Source: Flavobacteriaceae bacterium (lineage in GTDB: Bacteria > Bacteroidota > Bacteroidia > Flavobacteriales > Flavobacteriaceae). From it: a DNA stretch of 34,151 nt. Positions 8,371-16,596 of the stretch are shown piece by piece. Both the position numbers and the translations under genes were made by a program. The notes under the pieces are model-generated. The model had not been told where the DNA came from. It saw only the letters and a program-made list of their open reading frames with translations, and did not search any database. Every line of letters begins with the position of its first letter. The first letter of the stretch is position 1. The DNA lies in the NCBI GenBank assembly GCA_027490305.1, contig JAIXYI010000080.1:1-34151 (forward strand), given 5' to 3'.

Positions 8371-8708
8371 TTTCTTCCGATTTTCTCCCACACGCCCAGT
8401 TCGGTTTTTAGTTTGTCGATTTCCCTTTCCAACTCGGCTATTCGATCGGTAGCCGTGGTATCGCGCGGGGCGTTCGTGGCGAAGTCAGAGGGGAGGTGCG
8501 CGGCAATATCGGCGAAGAAGTTATGTCGGAGGGCCATACTCAGGTACCACAGGCGTTCGGTGCCCATTGTTTCCGCCTTTTGGATGTTGGTGATGGTGGC
8601 GGGTGTAACGCCGAGCACACGTGACAATGCACTTTTGCGGATACGGCGTTTGTGAAAGACGCTTTTGATGAGTGCGCCCAGAGACGGGTATGAGGGTTGT
8701 TCGTTCAT
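8361..8708 (-). CDS. Small XRE-like HTH DNA-binding protein
   Basis: The 115-aa protein contains a helix-turn-helix of XRE/Cro type at about residues 22-50 (LSRVLGVTPATITNIQKAE), followed by a short helical region and a heptad-patterned C-terminal coiled coil (about 88-112) that probably dimerises it. It most likely acts as a transcriptional regulator. Its stop codon is supplied by the repeat element at 8261-8370: the last codons GAG TTT TGA are repeat sequence, so the C-terminus may have been reshaped by repeat insertion. The 437 bp upstream contain eight 21-bp direct repeats, plausible operators for this or another regulator. No obvious partner toxin lies next to it. The regulated genes are unknown. 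Confidence 0.8.
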   Translation of the reverse strand: MNEQPSYPSLGALIKSVFHKRRIRKSALSRVLGVTPATITNIQKAETMGTERLWYLSMALRHNFFADIAAHLPSDFATNAPRDTTATDRIAELEREIDKLKTELGVWEKIGRKEF

Positions 8709-8870
8709 ACTGTTGCTGAATGTGATAAAAATGTAGAAAGTGTTACGATGATTAAATAGAGGTTATAGATAATTGGTATAGAAAGAGACATAAACCGTGT
8801 TGTGCTTGACCTTTTCTTAAAATCGTATCAAATCATGCTAAAGGAATGGTGAATGTTTTTATCTGCTTCT

Positions 8871-9059
8871 AAAATATTTTTAGAGTAGAACGAAAATATT
8901 TTAGTCTGAGATGAAATTATTTTAGGTAGAGATGTAAATATTTTAGCTGTAGGTTTAAACTTTTTAGTTATCGGTGTAATTATTTTACCTACAGGTTTAA
9001 ATATTTTACCTGTAGGTTAAAAGTTTTTAGTTTCCGATGTAAAAATTTAGATTAATACG
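8871..9059. repeat. Eight 21-bp direct repeats plus a partial ninth
   Basis: Units start at 8871 (22 bp), 8893, 8914, 8935, 8956, 8977, 8998 and 9019, then a partial unit at 9040. Each has an AT-rich half resembling TAAATATTTTA and a variable half often ending AGGTT or GATG. The 21-bp period equals two DNA helical turns, so all units face the same side of the helix. There are no spacers, so this is not a CRISPR array. It occupies the gap between the XRE gene and the terminator of the next gene. Confidence 0.88.
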
Positions 9060-9106
9060 TAACTAATTTGTAAACTGTTATAAATCGTAGGGTTCTGAAA
9101 GCGCCC

Positions 9107-9139
9107 AAAAAAAGGCGCCCCGACCTCGCGGGACGCCTT
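9107..9139 (-). terminator. Intrinsic terminator of the 159-aa gene
   Basis: On the minus strand an AAGGCG-tCCC stem pairs with GGGG-CGCCTT around an approximately 8-nt loop and is followed by a run of seven T (9113-9107). It begins 6 bp after the stop codon at 9146. Confidence 0.85.
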
Positions 9140-9145
9140 CCGGAT

Positions 9146-9625
9146 TTAAACTTCGTTGTCGGCCCTACGCCCTTGTCCGGCAAAACGTACCTTCAAGGCC
9201 TCATAGCCGGTTTTTGCGTTCGGAATGCCCGCAGCGCTCGCGCTTTCAAACAGTCGGTAGCTGGTGAGTGCCGCCGTGTAGAGTTCATCGCCCGTTACCT
9301 GTCGGATGTCGTCAACGCGTTGCATCACAGCGTTCAGTGTGGCCTTGATCTGGTCGGCCTGCTCATACAGGGCCAGGTCGGTCTGCATGCTGGAAGCCGA
9401 TACATAGGCCGGAATCACCCCGGCTCCGTTAGAATTGATTTGGTAAATGGCATCTTCGGCAAACACTTTGTTGTCGACGTCGATGCTCTTCATACTTTTC
9501 CGCTGGTCATCGGTCAGCGAAACAGCCGGCAACTTGGCCAGGAGGGTCGCCAGGGCCGTGTTGATAGCGGTGAGATCGGTGGCTGAAATCGTGGTATTCA
9601 GCCGGTTTTCAGTGAGATTACTCAT
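9146..9625 (-). CDS. Conserved-looking hypothetical protein, 159 aa
   Basis: I do not recognise this protein. It has no signal peptide or membrane segment and consists of predicted helices rich in Ala, Leu, Thr and Asp, with a basic C-terminus. ATG at 9625 is preferred over TTG at 9655. A good promoter lies at 9682-9711 and a strong terminator follows the stop, so it is a single-gene transcription unit and probably expressed at a decent level. Its neighbours give no clear functional hint. Helical bundle and self-association are guesses. Confidence 0.8.
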   Translation of the reverse strand: MSNLTENRLNTTISATDLTAINTALATLLAKLPAVSLTDDQRKSMKSIDVDNKVFAEDAIYQINSNGAGVIPAYVSASSMQTDLALYEQADQIKATLNAVMQRVDDIRQVTGDELYTAALTSYRLFESASAAGIPNAKTGYEALKVRFAGQGRRADNEV

Positions 9626-9681
9626 GACTTTTGATTCATAAAAAAGACTGCGCAACGCGCGCCTGTGTTATACAATGGGCG

Positions 9682-9711
9682 CGAATTTAGCAGCCTGTTA
9701 CGATGTTGCAA
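9682..9711 (-). promoter_or_regulatory. Promoter of the 159-aa gene
   Basis: On the minus strand TTG (9711-9709) is separated by 19 bp from TAAATTCG (9689-9682), close to the Bacteroidota TTG-N17-23-TAnnTTTG pattern. The -33 TTG lies within the palindrome GTTGCAAC. Confidence 0.6.
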
Positions 9712-9772
9712 CAAGTTTTTCGGACTTTGTCCGAATTCGGTCGGATTTGGGGTGTAAGTGGTAGAAAAGGGT

Positions 9773-9821
9773 AGGAGCAAGGAGCGAGGAGAAAGAGGAG
9801 AGAGGAGAGAGGAGAGAGGAA
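9773..9821. repeat. Heptamer array, AGGAGAG family
   Basis: Seven 7-bp units in register: aggagca, aggagcg, aggagaa, agaggag twice more, and agaggaa. The array lies in the 292-bp gap 9626-9917; besides it and the promoter at 9682-9711 I see nothing there. Confidence 0.85.
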
Positions 9822-9917
9822 AGGACAGATGATAGGGAAAACTTCCCGATTAAGGCAATATCGAGTTCAGGGTTGACAGTGAGGATATACGCATCCCAAA
9901 GGTCATACAAAGCCCGG

Positions 9918-10571
9918 CTACCTCCTCCGTCTGGTTAGTCTTATGTCAGTCCCACTTTGGCGTAGCGTTAGCGTATTGCCGGACGATTTTTTAATTACGT
10001 ATTCCCGTTCCGTTCCATCTGCTATGCGGTGGATAAACGAATTTTCAAGACTGATTTTGATGTCCTTACACTTATCAGCATTTATTTTAAATGAAACCGC
10101 TTTATACCCCAAAAACGATATTTTGATTTCAGTTTCCTTATCGGTTTTCTCTAAACTGAGAGTTGCGCTGCCATTTAAGTCAGATAAAATTTCAGGCGTG
10201 TCATCGCGTGATCCTGCCAACGAGATATTCGCGTAGGGTAGGGGTTCATTTGTTTCCTCCTCAACAATTAGAAAAGTAAACGTTATCTGGTCGTTTGATC
10301 CGCAATTAGCGTCCTTAATTTCAAAGGATTTTTTTGGTGCGTCATCGCTTATAAAATGCAGTGTCAAATGATTGTTCTCAATTTCATAGGTTCCCCTACC
10401 TGTTTCGGCACCTGTACAGCTCGCCCAGTTATATTCGAACAAACTACCACTTTTGAAAGTCAGGCAGTAGCCATAAAGGTCAGGGGGACTGCAATAAGTT
10501 CCCTCCGGTTTCGCCTGTCCGAAAGACAAAAGTGAACAAAGTAAAAACAGTAAGGTAAGGAATCGTCGCAT
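9918..10571 (-). CDS. Secreted protein with carboxypeptidase-regulatory-like domain
   Basis: The 217-aa protein begins with a signal peptide (MRRFLTLLFLLCSLLSFGQA). The middle part contains the CarboxypepD_reg-like beta-sandwich pattern PLPYANISLAGS followed by a repeat-like SDLNGSATL and SFLGYKAVSF, as found at the N-terminus of many Bacteroidota surface proteins. The region before it (about 20-100) is cysteine-containing and beta-rich. No enzyme motif is seen. It probably acts in the periplasm or on the surface. It starts 42 bp after the stop of the 167-aa secreted protein, so both are likely in one operon. The DNA is somewhat AT-richer than surrounding housekeeping genes. Confidence 0.8.
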   Translation of the reverse strand: MRRFLTLLFLLCSLLSFGQAKPEGTYCSPPDLYGYCLTFKSGSLFEYNWASCTGAETGRGTYEIENNHLTLHFISDDAPKKSFEIKDANCGSNDQITFTFLIVEEETNEPLPYANISLAGSRDDTPEILSDLNGSATLSLEKTDKETEIKISFLGYKAVSFKINADKCKDIKISLENSFIHRIADGTEREYVIKKSSGNTLTLRQSGTDIRLTRRRR

Positions 10572-10613
10572 GGTTGGTTGGCAACGGTTAGGGGGCGAGT
10601 CGGGATCCGGGTC

Positions 10614-11117
10614 CTACTGGATAGTAAATGTGTTCATTATCTTTTTTACTTCCTCCAGTAAGCCATCGAACTGATCGGGGGCTGCGGTGAAGGTTATCAA
10701 ATATGCCTTGTCATTTTTTAAGAAATAGTACTGAAGGCATTTCAACTGAAACCCGTTAGAGGCCGCTTCGAAAATAACTTCCTGGAATTCGACATCTTGT
10801 ATGGATTTCGTTTGGCTGCTAAACAATTTGCCTCCATGTGCGTCAATTTGATTCAAAGAGATTTGCGTATAAGACCCTAAATCCAGATTGGTGCCTTCCA
10901 AATTCTGGATGACCAGATTGATATTGCTCGCAAACCTGGATGGAGGAGATTTAAATAAATAAAATTTAGCACCATTTCGACCGGTTTCGTCCAGCTTCCA
11001 GGACGACGGATATTTCATCGAATAGGAGGGTTCTTTTATTTCTTTGTCCAGGATAACTATTTGGCACCAAGATGGGGCGGTCAGAAGGATTAACAGGAGG
11101 ACTAAGTGTTTTTTCAT
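10614..11117 (-). CDS. Secreted PsbP/DcrB-like protein
   Basis: From ATG at 11117 the protein (167 aa) begins with a signal peptide (MKKHLVLLLILLTAPSWCQ). The rest resembles the PsbP/DcrB-like fold often seen in flavobacteria: YSMKYPSSWKLDE near the N-terminus, then alternating strands, and a closing DQFDGLLEEVKKIMNTF helix. A GTG at 11159 would also be in frame, but it lies next to the candidate -7 box at 11148-11155, so the downstream ATG is preferred. The role is unknown; proteins of this fold are usually periplasmic or lipid-anchored. It is followed by the carboxypeptidase-regulatory-like gene. Confidence 0.75.
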   Translation of the reverse strand: MKKHLVLLLILLTAPSWCQIVILDKEIKEPSYSMKYPSSWKLDETGRNGAKFYLFKSPPSRFASNINLVIQNLEGTNLDLGSYTQISLNQIDAHGGKLFSSQTKSIQDVEFQEVIFEAASNGFQLKCLQYYFLKNDKAYLITFTAAPDQFDGLLEEVKKIMNTFTIQ

Positions 11118-11147
11118 GGCCGCGTTTTTGAGATTGTCCGCAGGTAC

Positions 11148-11155
11148 CAAATATA
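11148..11155 (-). promoter_or_regulatory. Candidate -7 box for the secreted-protein pair
   Basis: On the minus strand TATATTTG matches TAnnTTTG, about 31 bp before the ATG at 11117. No good -33 element was found. The box helps to rule out the upstream GTG start. Confidence 0.45.
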
Positions 11156-11221
11156 CCAATAAACAAGATGGAAATGTATTGTATGGCCGGTTTCAGAAGG
11201 GAGGCACTGCCCGTATTTCGA

Positions 11222-12103
11222 CTATTCCTTTTTTGTTGTTTTCTGTTTCATCCATTGAATGGCAATCACAACCGGTGTGCTATCAGAATCAGAGGCCGTG
11301 TTGTGCCCCAACCCGGGGAATAGGGTGTAGTCGAACGGTTTGCCCTGTGCCTTTAGCGTGTTGAGATGCTCGATGCAAAGCTTTACGGGAATCTGTAGGT
11401 CTTTTTCGCCGAAAAGCCAGAGTCCGGGCATAGAGAGTTTTTGTAACGAAGCCTTTGGATCGGTAGGTGTAAATTGGTAGCGGTCAGGATCATTTTTAAC
11501 GTGGTCGCGGGCCTCGGCTTCTGTGTGGGTGTCCCAGAAGGTAGCGTCACCGTTGGTGTAAAACTGGAACCGGAGTTGTTCTAATGTGGTGATGGTCGGC
11601 CCGCTAAACAACACCATGAATTTTACCAGCGGGTTTTTGCTTGCCGCGATCGGGATGATCCAACCGGCCTGGCTGAAGCCCACCAATCCGATGGGGATTT
11701 TTTTGTTGGGGAGGTAGTTGCGAAAGGTGGTCACGGCCGCACTTGCGTCATCTGCCAATAACGTCAGGTTGGCTGGGTCGATGTTATTGGTACCCACCGA
11801 AGGGCCGACATACACCCCGCCCGATTCGCCCACACCGCGTTTGTCGTAGGTCAATACCGCGATGCCTTCCTGCGCCAATCGTTCTGCGAACGCCATTTCC
11901 CTTTTCACCGGATCCGAGCCGTGCACGATCACCACCGCTGCTACTGCGTTTTTTGGCAGCAAGAGCGAACCGGCCAACGTAACGCCCTGGCTTTCGAATT
12001 TTACGTCTTTGACGGTTAGATTTGCGGATTGTGCATGCAGCGTGGTGGCCATGGCGGTCACTACAAAAAACAGGCATGACCGGGTAAAGAGACGTAGGCT
12101 CAT
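11222..12103 (-). CDS. Secreted alpha/beta hydrolase
   Basis: The 293-aa protein has an N-terminal signal peptide ending near AMATTLHAQ. The alpha/beta hydrolase fold is clear: VIVHGSD (oxyanion-hole region, about 58-64), TYDKRGVGESGG (85-96), nucleophile elbow GFSQAG with Ser144, acid Asp235 in GEKDLQIP, and His267 in PGLGHN. It probably hydrolyses an ester in the periplasm; the substrate cannot be told. It is transcribed alone on the minus strand; the 289-bp gap downstream of purL (12104-12392) contains only its upstream region and a heptamer element. Confidence 0.87.
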   Translation of the reverse strand: MSLRLFTRSCLFFVVTAMATTLHAQSANLTVKDVKFESQGVTLAGSLLLPKNAVAAVVIVHGSDPVKREMAFAERLAQEGIAVLTYDKRGVGESGGVYVGPSVGTNNIDPANLTLLADDASAAVTTFRNYLPNKKIPIGLVGFSQAGWIIPIAASKNPLVKFMVLFSGPTITTLEQLRFQFYTNGDATFWDTHTEAEARDHVKNDPDRYQFTPTDPKASLQKLSMPGLWLFGEKDLQIPVKLCIEHLNTLKAQGKPFDYTLFPGLGHNTASDSDSTPVVIAIQWMKQKTTKKE

Positions 12104-12289
12104 AAGGGTATTCAGGATGCTTTTAATGACGTAGGATAGTGTAGCTAACCGGCTGGGTGTCCCGATTTGTGAAGGTACGAAAAAGCACCCGTCTACCAGA
12201 TAACCAGCTTTTAGTCAATTACGACCCCTCGCAGTTATCGACGGAAGTTATCGAAACCTTCAACTTAAGAATGCCACGTCAAGCGAGCA

Positions 12290-12409
12290 CAAAACCCAAA
12301 ACTCAACACCCAAAACCCAACTCCCCTCCAAAAGACAAAACGTCCAGCGGGAAGGACCCCCCACTCAAAACTCAACACTCAACACTCAAAACTCAACCCT
12401 CAAAATTCC
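12290..12409. repeat. Compound dispersed repeat, copy 2 (heptamers plus 36-bp core)
   Basis: The same order as at 8261-8370 is seen: CCAAAAC/TCAACAC-type heptamers, then a core CTCCAAAAGACAAAACG...GAAGGACCCCCC at about 12326-12362, then CTCAAAA/CTCAACA heptamers. This copy has two or three more heptamers on the right side. It runs into the 3' end of purL and provides its TGA stop (12395-12393). Confidence 0.85.
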
Positions 12410-15400
12410 CCATCCATTTCCGCGCATTCACAAATGCCTCTAACCATGGCGACACCGCATCGTGGCGTCCGTCAGGGTAGTGCGCCCAGTTCCATTGGAA
12501 GATCGAGCGTTCGATGTGCGGCATCATCACGAGGTGGCGACCGGTAGCATCGCTCATCATTGCGACATCAAAGTGCGAACCGTTCGGGTTGGCCGGATAG
12601 CCGTTATAGGCATATTTAGCGACGATGTTGTAGTCATGTTCCGGGCGTGGCAGGTTGAATTTGCCTTCGCCGTGCGAGATCCAGACACCGAGAGTGCTGC
12701 CAGCGAGGGTCGACAACATCACCGAGTTGTTTTCCTGTATCGTGACAGACGTGAAGCCACTTTCGTGTTTACGCGAGTCGTTGTGCGACATATACGGTTT
12801 GCGGTCGTGTTCGGGGTTCAGCAACCCGAGTTCCACAAACAACTGGCAGCCGTTGCAAATACCTACCGAAAGGGTGTCTTCGCGACGGAAGAAGGCTTCC
12901 AGCGCGGCCTTGGCCTTTTCGTTATAAAGGAAGGCACCCGCCCAGCCTTTGGCCGATCCGAGTACGTCCGAATTAGAGAAACCACCTACGGCACCGATAA
13001 ACCGGATATCTTCCAGCGTTTCCCGGCCTGAGATGAGGTCGGTCATGTGCACGTCTTTCACATCAAAACCGGCGAGGTACATGGCATGGGCCATTTCGCG
13101 CTCGGAATTACTTCCTTTCTCACGGATAATAGCGGCTTTCGGACGGGGTTGTGTGGAATCGACCACCGGAATCCGCCCGTCAAAATGGCTTGGGAAACGG
13201 AATTGCAGCGGTTGGTTTTTATAATTGTCGTAACGTTCTTTCGCTTTTTGTTCACCCGACTGTCGCTGGTCGAGCAGGTAGGAGGTGCGGAACCAGGTAT
13301 CGCGCAAACGGCTGACCGAAAGCGGGAATTTCTGGTAGCCATTGACAATATGAACGAGGTCGCTTTCGGTAGGTCGGCCCACGCGCACAAACGGAACGCC
13401 TCTAGTTTCGAAAAGCCCTTCGATGGCCGCATCCGCCTGCAGCACCACGCCGATGTTCTCTGAGAACAACAACTTTATGCTGTCGGTTTCGCCAATGGCG
13501 GTCAGGTCGAGGTCGGCACCGAGGTTGCGGTCGGCGAAGCACATTTCGAGTAGGGTAGTGATGAGTCCGCCGCTGCCGATATCGTGTCCGGCCTGTACCC
13601 AACCCTTTGAAATGGCCTCCTGTAGCGTATCAAAAGCAGTACGGAATTGCGCCGCATCCACCACCGTAGGCGCTTCGTCCCCGATTTTATTCAGTACCTG
13701 CGCAAACGACGAACCACCTAACGCATGGGCGTCGCCCGACAGGTTCAGGTAGTAGATCGCCCCTCCGTTTCTCTGTAAGACAGGCTCGACTACCTTCGTC
13801 AGGTCGATGCAGTTGGCTGCCGCCGAAATGATTACGGTGCCCGGTGCCATGACATCACCGTCCGGATACTTCTGTTTCATCGAAAGCGAATCCTTACCGG
13901 TCGGGATGTTGATCCCCAATTCGATGGCAAAGTCGGAACAGCCTTTTACCGCTTCGTATAGACGGGCATCCTCACCTTCGTTTTTGCACGGCCACATCCA
14001 GTTGGCAGACAGTGACACACCTGACAAACCGTTTTTCAACGGCGCCCAGACGATGTTGGTAAGCGCTTCTGCAATGGCGTTCCGACTGCCGTAAACCGGG
14101 TCGATAAGCGCCGCCGCAGGCGCATGGCCTATGGAAGTGGCGATGCCTTCTTTTCCGTTGAAGTCCAGCGCCATAACGCCTACGTTGTTCAGCGGAAGTT
14201 GAAGCGGACCTGCACATTGTTGTTTGGCGACGCGTCCGCCTACGCAACGGTCGACTTTGTTCGTCAGCCAGTCTTTACAGGCGACGGCTTCGAGTCGGAG
14301 CACCTGTTCGAGGTAGTCGTTGAAACGGGCCGGATCATAGTGTATCGGCGCGTAGTCGTGGTCGACGGTTCGGTCGGTCATCACGGTTTTGGGCGAGCTG
14401 CCGAAAAGGTCTTCCAACTGGAAATCCATGGGTTTTTCGCCCGTCGTTTTAGATTCGAAGGTAAAACGATGGTCTGACGTAACCTCACCTACGGTATACA
14501 TAGGGGACCGTTCACGTTCGGCCACGCGGCGCAACATATCAAGGTTTTCAGGGGCGATCACGAGGCCCATACGTTCCTGCGATTCGTTGCCGATGATTTC
14601 CTTAGCAGAAAGAGTAGGGTCGCCTACCGGAAGCTGGTCAAGGTCGATCTTGCCACCGGTGGCTTCTACCAATTCTGACAGACAGTTGAGGTGGCCGCCG
14701 GCACCGTGGTCGTGAATGGAAACAATCGGATTGACATCACTTTCGACAAAGGCACGTATGGCGTTTGCCGCCCGTTTCTGCATCTCCGGATTGGATCGCT
14801 GGATAGCGTTGAGTTCGATGCCCGAACTGAAAGCGCCCGTGTCGGCTGAAGACACGGCGGCACCACCCATTCCGATGCGGTAGTTCTCGCCCCCGAGGAT
14901 GACGATCTTGTCGCCTTCCGCCGGCGTCGCCTTTTGTGATTGATCGGCCTTTCCGTAACCAATACCGCCCGCCTGCATGATGACTTTATCATAGCCGAGA
15001 CGTCGGCCGTGTTCCTGGTGTTCGAAGGTTAATACGGAACCCGTAATCAGCGGTTGTCCGAACTTATTCCCGAAATCAGACGCGCCATTCGAGGCCTTGA
15101 TAAGGATGTCGATGGGTGTTTGGTAGAGCCATTTGCGGGCTTCCATGCCGTTTTCCCACGGACGGTCCTGCTCCAAACGGGAATAGGCGGTCATGTACAC
15201 GGCGGTTCCTGCCAACGGAAGTGACCCTTGTCCGCCTGCCAGACGGTCACGGATCTCACCGCCCGAACCCGTAGCCGCACCATTGAACGGCTCGACGGTG
15301 GTCGGGAAGTTGTGGGTTTCGGCTTTTAGGGAAATCACCGATTCGAATTCCTTTTTTTCATAGAAGTCAGGACGGTCGGCGGACTTGGGCGCGAACTGCT

Positions 15401-16058
15401 CGACTTTCGGGCCTTTGATAAAGGCGACGTTATCTTTATAGGCCGATACGATCTCGTTCGGATGCTCGGCGGATGTTTTCTTGATGAGTTTGAAAAGCGA
15501 AGTCGGCTGTTCTTCGCCATCGATGACGAAAGTGCCGTTGAAGATTTTGTGGCGGCAATGCTCGGAGTTCACCTGTGAGAAGCCAAAAACCTCTGAATCG
15601 GTGAGTTTGCGCCCCAGCTTTTTCGCCAGGTTTTCCAGGTAGTCGATTTCTTCTGCGCTCAGGGCCAGTCCTTCCTGCTGGTCGAACGCGGCGATGTCCT
15701 CGATCTCTAACACCGGCTCCGGCGTAATGGCGATGGTGTAGATATCCTGGTGGAGTCCGTCGTATTTCTGCGACAACATCGGATCGAAATCGGTGAAGTC
15801 AGACGCTACCGGTTGGAATTCTTCAATGCGGATGATGCCTGAAATACCCATGTTTTGGGTGATTTCTACCGCGTTTGTACTCCACGGCGTCACCATTGCG
15901 GCACGTGGACCAACAAAAAAATCCGGCAGCGCGGATTTCTCTATCAGGTCGGCGTTGCCGAACAGCCATTGCAATTTTGTCGTGTCTTCAGCCGAAAGCC
16001 CGGTCTGCGTTTGAACCGCATACACCAAGTTGCCTTGGTTCCGGAAGAAATGAATCAT
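12393..16058 (-). CDS. purL: Phosphoribosylformylglycinamidine synthase
   Basis: This 1221-aa single-chain PurL catalyses the ATP- and glutamine-dependent conversion of FGAR to FGAM in de novo purine synthesis. It shows NSEHCRHKIFNGTF in the first AIRS half, the SIHDHGAGGHLNCL and GSGGLITTLLEMCFADRNLG blocks of the two synthase halves, and a C-terminal class I amidotransferase with GICNGCQLF (nucleophile Cys1068), His1181 and Glu1183. Length fits the large Gram-negative type. The reading frame extends 32 codons upstream of ATG 16058, but that stretch is translated heptamer repeat and promoter, so the start MIHFFRNQ was chosen. The last codons (AAT TTT GAG GGT TGA) merge into the repeat element. 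Confidence 0.97.
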   Translation of the reverse strand: MIHFFRNQGNLVYAVQTQTGLSAEDTTKLQWLFGNADLIEKSALPDFFVGPRAAMVTPWSTNAVEITQNMGISGIIRIEEFQPVASDFTDFDPMLSQKYDGLHQDIYTIAITPEPVLEIEDIAAFDQQEGLALSAEEIDYLENLAKKLGRKLTDSEVFGFSQVNSEHCRHKIFNGTFVIDGEEQPTSLFKLIKKTSAEHPNEIVSAYKDNVAFIKGPKVEQFAPKSADRPDFYEKKEFESVISLKAETHNFPTTVEPFNGAATGSGGEIRDRLAGGQGSLPLAGTAVYMTAYSRLEQDRPWENGMEARKWLYQTPIDILIKASNGASDFGNKFGQPLITGSVLTFEHQEHGRRLGYDKVIMQAGGIGYGKADQSQKATPAEGDKIVILGGENYRIGMGGAAVSSADTGAFSSGIELNAIQRSNPEMQKRAANAIRAFVESDVNPIVSIHDHGAGGHLNCLSELVEATGGKIDLDQLPVGDPTLSAKEIIGNESQERMGLVIAPENLDMLRRVAERERSPMYTVGEVTSDHRFTFESKTTGEKPMDFQLEDLFGSSPKTVMTDRTVDHDYAPIHYDPARFNDYLEQVLRLEAVACKDWLTNKVDRCVGGRVAKQQCAGPLQLPLNNVGVMALDFNGKEGIATSIGHAPAAALIDPVYGSRNAIAEALTNIVWAPLKNGLSGVSLSANWMWPCKNEGEDARLYEAVKGCSDFAIELGINIPTGKDSLSMKQKYPDGDVMAPGTVIISAAANCIDLTKVVEPVLQRNGGAIYYLNLSGDAHALGGSSFAQVLNKIGDEAPTVVDAAQFRTAFDTLQEAISKGWVQAGHDIGSGGLITTLLEMCFADRNLGADLDLTAIGETDSIKLLFSENIGVVLQADAAIEGLFETRGVPFVRVGRPTESDLVHIVNGYQKFPLSVSRLRDTWFRTSYLLDQRQSGEQKAKERYDNYKNQPLQFRFPSHFDGRIPVVDSTQPRPKAAIIREKGSNSEREMAHAMYLAGFDVKDVHMTDLISGRETLEDIRFIGAVGGFSNSDVLGSAKGWAGAFLYNEKAKAALEAFFRREDTLSVGICNGCQLFVELGLLNPEHDRKPYMSHNDSRKHESGFTSVTIQENNSVMLSTLAGSTLGVWISHGEGKFNLPRPEHDYNIVAKYAYNGYPANPNGSHFDVAMMSDATGRHLVMMPHIERSIFQWNWAHYPDGRHDAVSPWLEAFVNARKWMGNFEG

Positions 16059-16082
16059 GGAAAAAGGTTTAGTTGTGTGGTG

Positions 16083-16113
16083 CAAAGGTAAGGAAGCGAG
16101 GAGGAATGGGCAA
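16083..16113 (-). promoter_or_regulatory. purL promoter
   Basis: On the minus strand TTG (16113-16111) is followed after 20 bp by TACCTTTG (16090-16083), an exact match to TTG-N17-23-TAnnTTTG. The box lies about 25 bp before the purL ATG. The -33 element and the spacer lie inside the heptamer array that runs from 16092. Confidence 0.72.
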
Positions 16114-16259
16114 GGAGAATGAATAATGAACGATGAACAATGAACAGTGAACAATGGAGAATTGATAATGGAGAATTGATAATTAGCAATTAGGTCTCAA
16201 CTCTCAACTCAGAACCCTGAACCCTGAACCCTGAACCCTGAACCGTGAACCCTCACCCT
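16092..16259. repeat. 168-bp phase-continuous heptamer array with changing unit
   Basis: Twenty-four 7-bp units can be laid out without a gap: ggaagcg, aggagga, atgggca, aggagaa, tgaataa, tgaacga, tgaacaa, tgaacag, tgaacaa, tggagaa, ttgataa, tggagaa, ttgataa, ttagcaa, ttaggtc, tcaactc twice, agaaccc, tgaaccc three times, tgaaccg, tgaaccc, tcaccct. Several families seen singly elsewhere are joined here in one register. Confidence 0.88.
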
Positions 16260-16596
16260 CCCACCAACTTTTAACAAAAACGGCGGGTTTCCCGTAAAAA
16301 GGTGTCGCCGGGAATTTGTATTTTACCTTCAGGGAAGGGGCGGATGCATCCCTTACAAAATCTACCGAACATTTGGGTACGGGAAAACCGTACAAATTGT
16401 TAAAGTTGGGGGAACGGAAGATGGGGGGGCGGAAGACATCGGTGTACCGAACGACGTGTTTACTGTTAGGGAGTCGAAGTAAAACCTGCAAGGTTTAAAG
16501 TTAGTTAGCGAGAACGGAGAGAGAAAGAAACCCCACACCCTAATGTTCGCTCATCGTGAACGGATTACAACACGTCCCGATGTGCCAGCAAGTGTC
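16260..16596. other. Non-coding stretch with several short hairpins
   Basis: No convincing gene is seen. Inverted repeats include CGGG-TTT-CCCG near 16283-16295, a perfect GTACGG-GAAAA-CCGTAC hairpin at 16377-16393 and AAACCT-GCA-AGGTTT at 16482-16496. Two overlapping reading frames of 60 and 95 codons lie here but resemble nothing. It could be a non-coding RNA or a decayed mobile element. Confidence 0.35.

Noticed and set aside
8134..8411. Short reading frames of 61-73 codons on both strands
   Set aside because: They are translations of heptamer repeats; the amino acid repeats (for example SIVNYQLSI) reflect the DNA repeat.
8361..8708. Toxin-antitoxin pair with the XRE protein as antitoxin
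   Set aside because: No small toxin-like gene is adjacent on the same strand; the neighbours are more than 400 bp away or in the AT-rich cassette.
8871..9059. CRISPR array
   Set aside because: Units are contiguous 21-bp repeats without unique spacers, and no cas genes are present.
8871..9059. Plasmid iterons / replication origin
   Set aside because: No Rep protein, partition genes or DnaA boxes were recognised; the neighbours are chromosomal-type genes.
12462..13031. 189-codon frame on the plus strand within purL
   Set aside because: Antisense shadow of a strongly conserved gene; no domain recognised.
16059..16154. 32-residue N-terminal extension of PurL
   Set aside because: It would translate the promoter and heptamer array; the family start is MIHFF-like at 16058.
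16211..16252. Telomere-like repeat (TGAACCC)
   Set aside because: It is a short internal array among other heptamers on a chromosome-like region; no end structure is seen.
16204..16498. Overlapping frames of 95 (-) and 60 (+) codons
   Set aside because: No recognisable domain, one end lies in a heptamer array, and they overlap each other.
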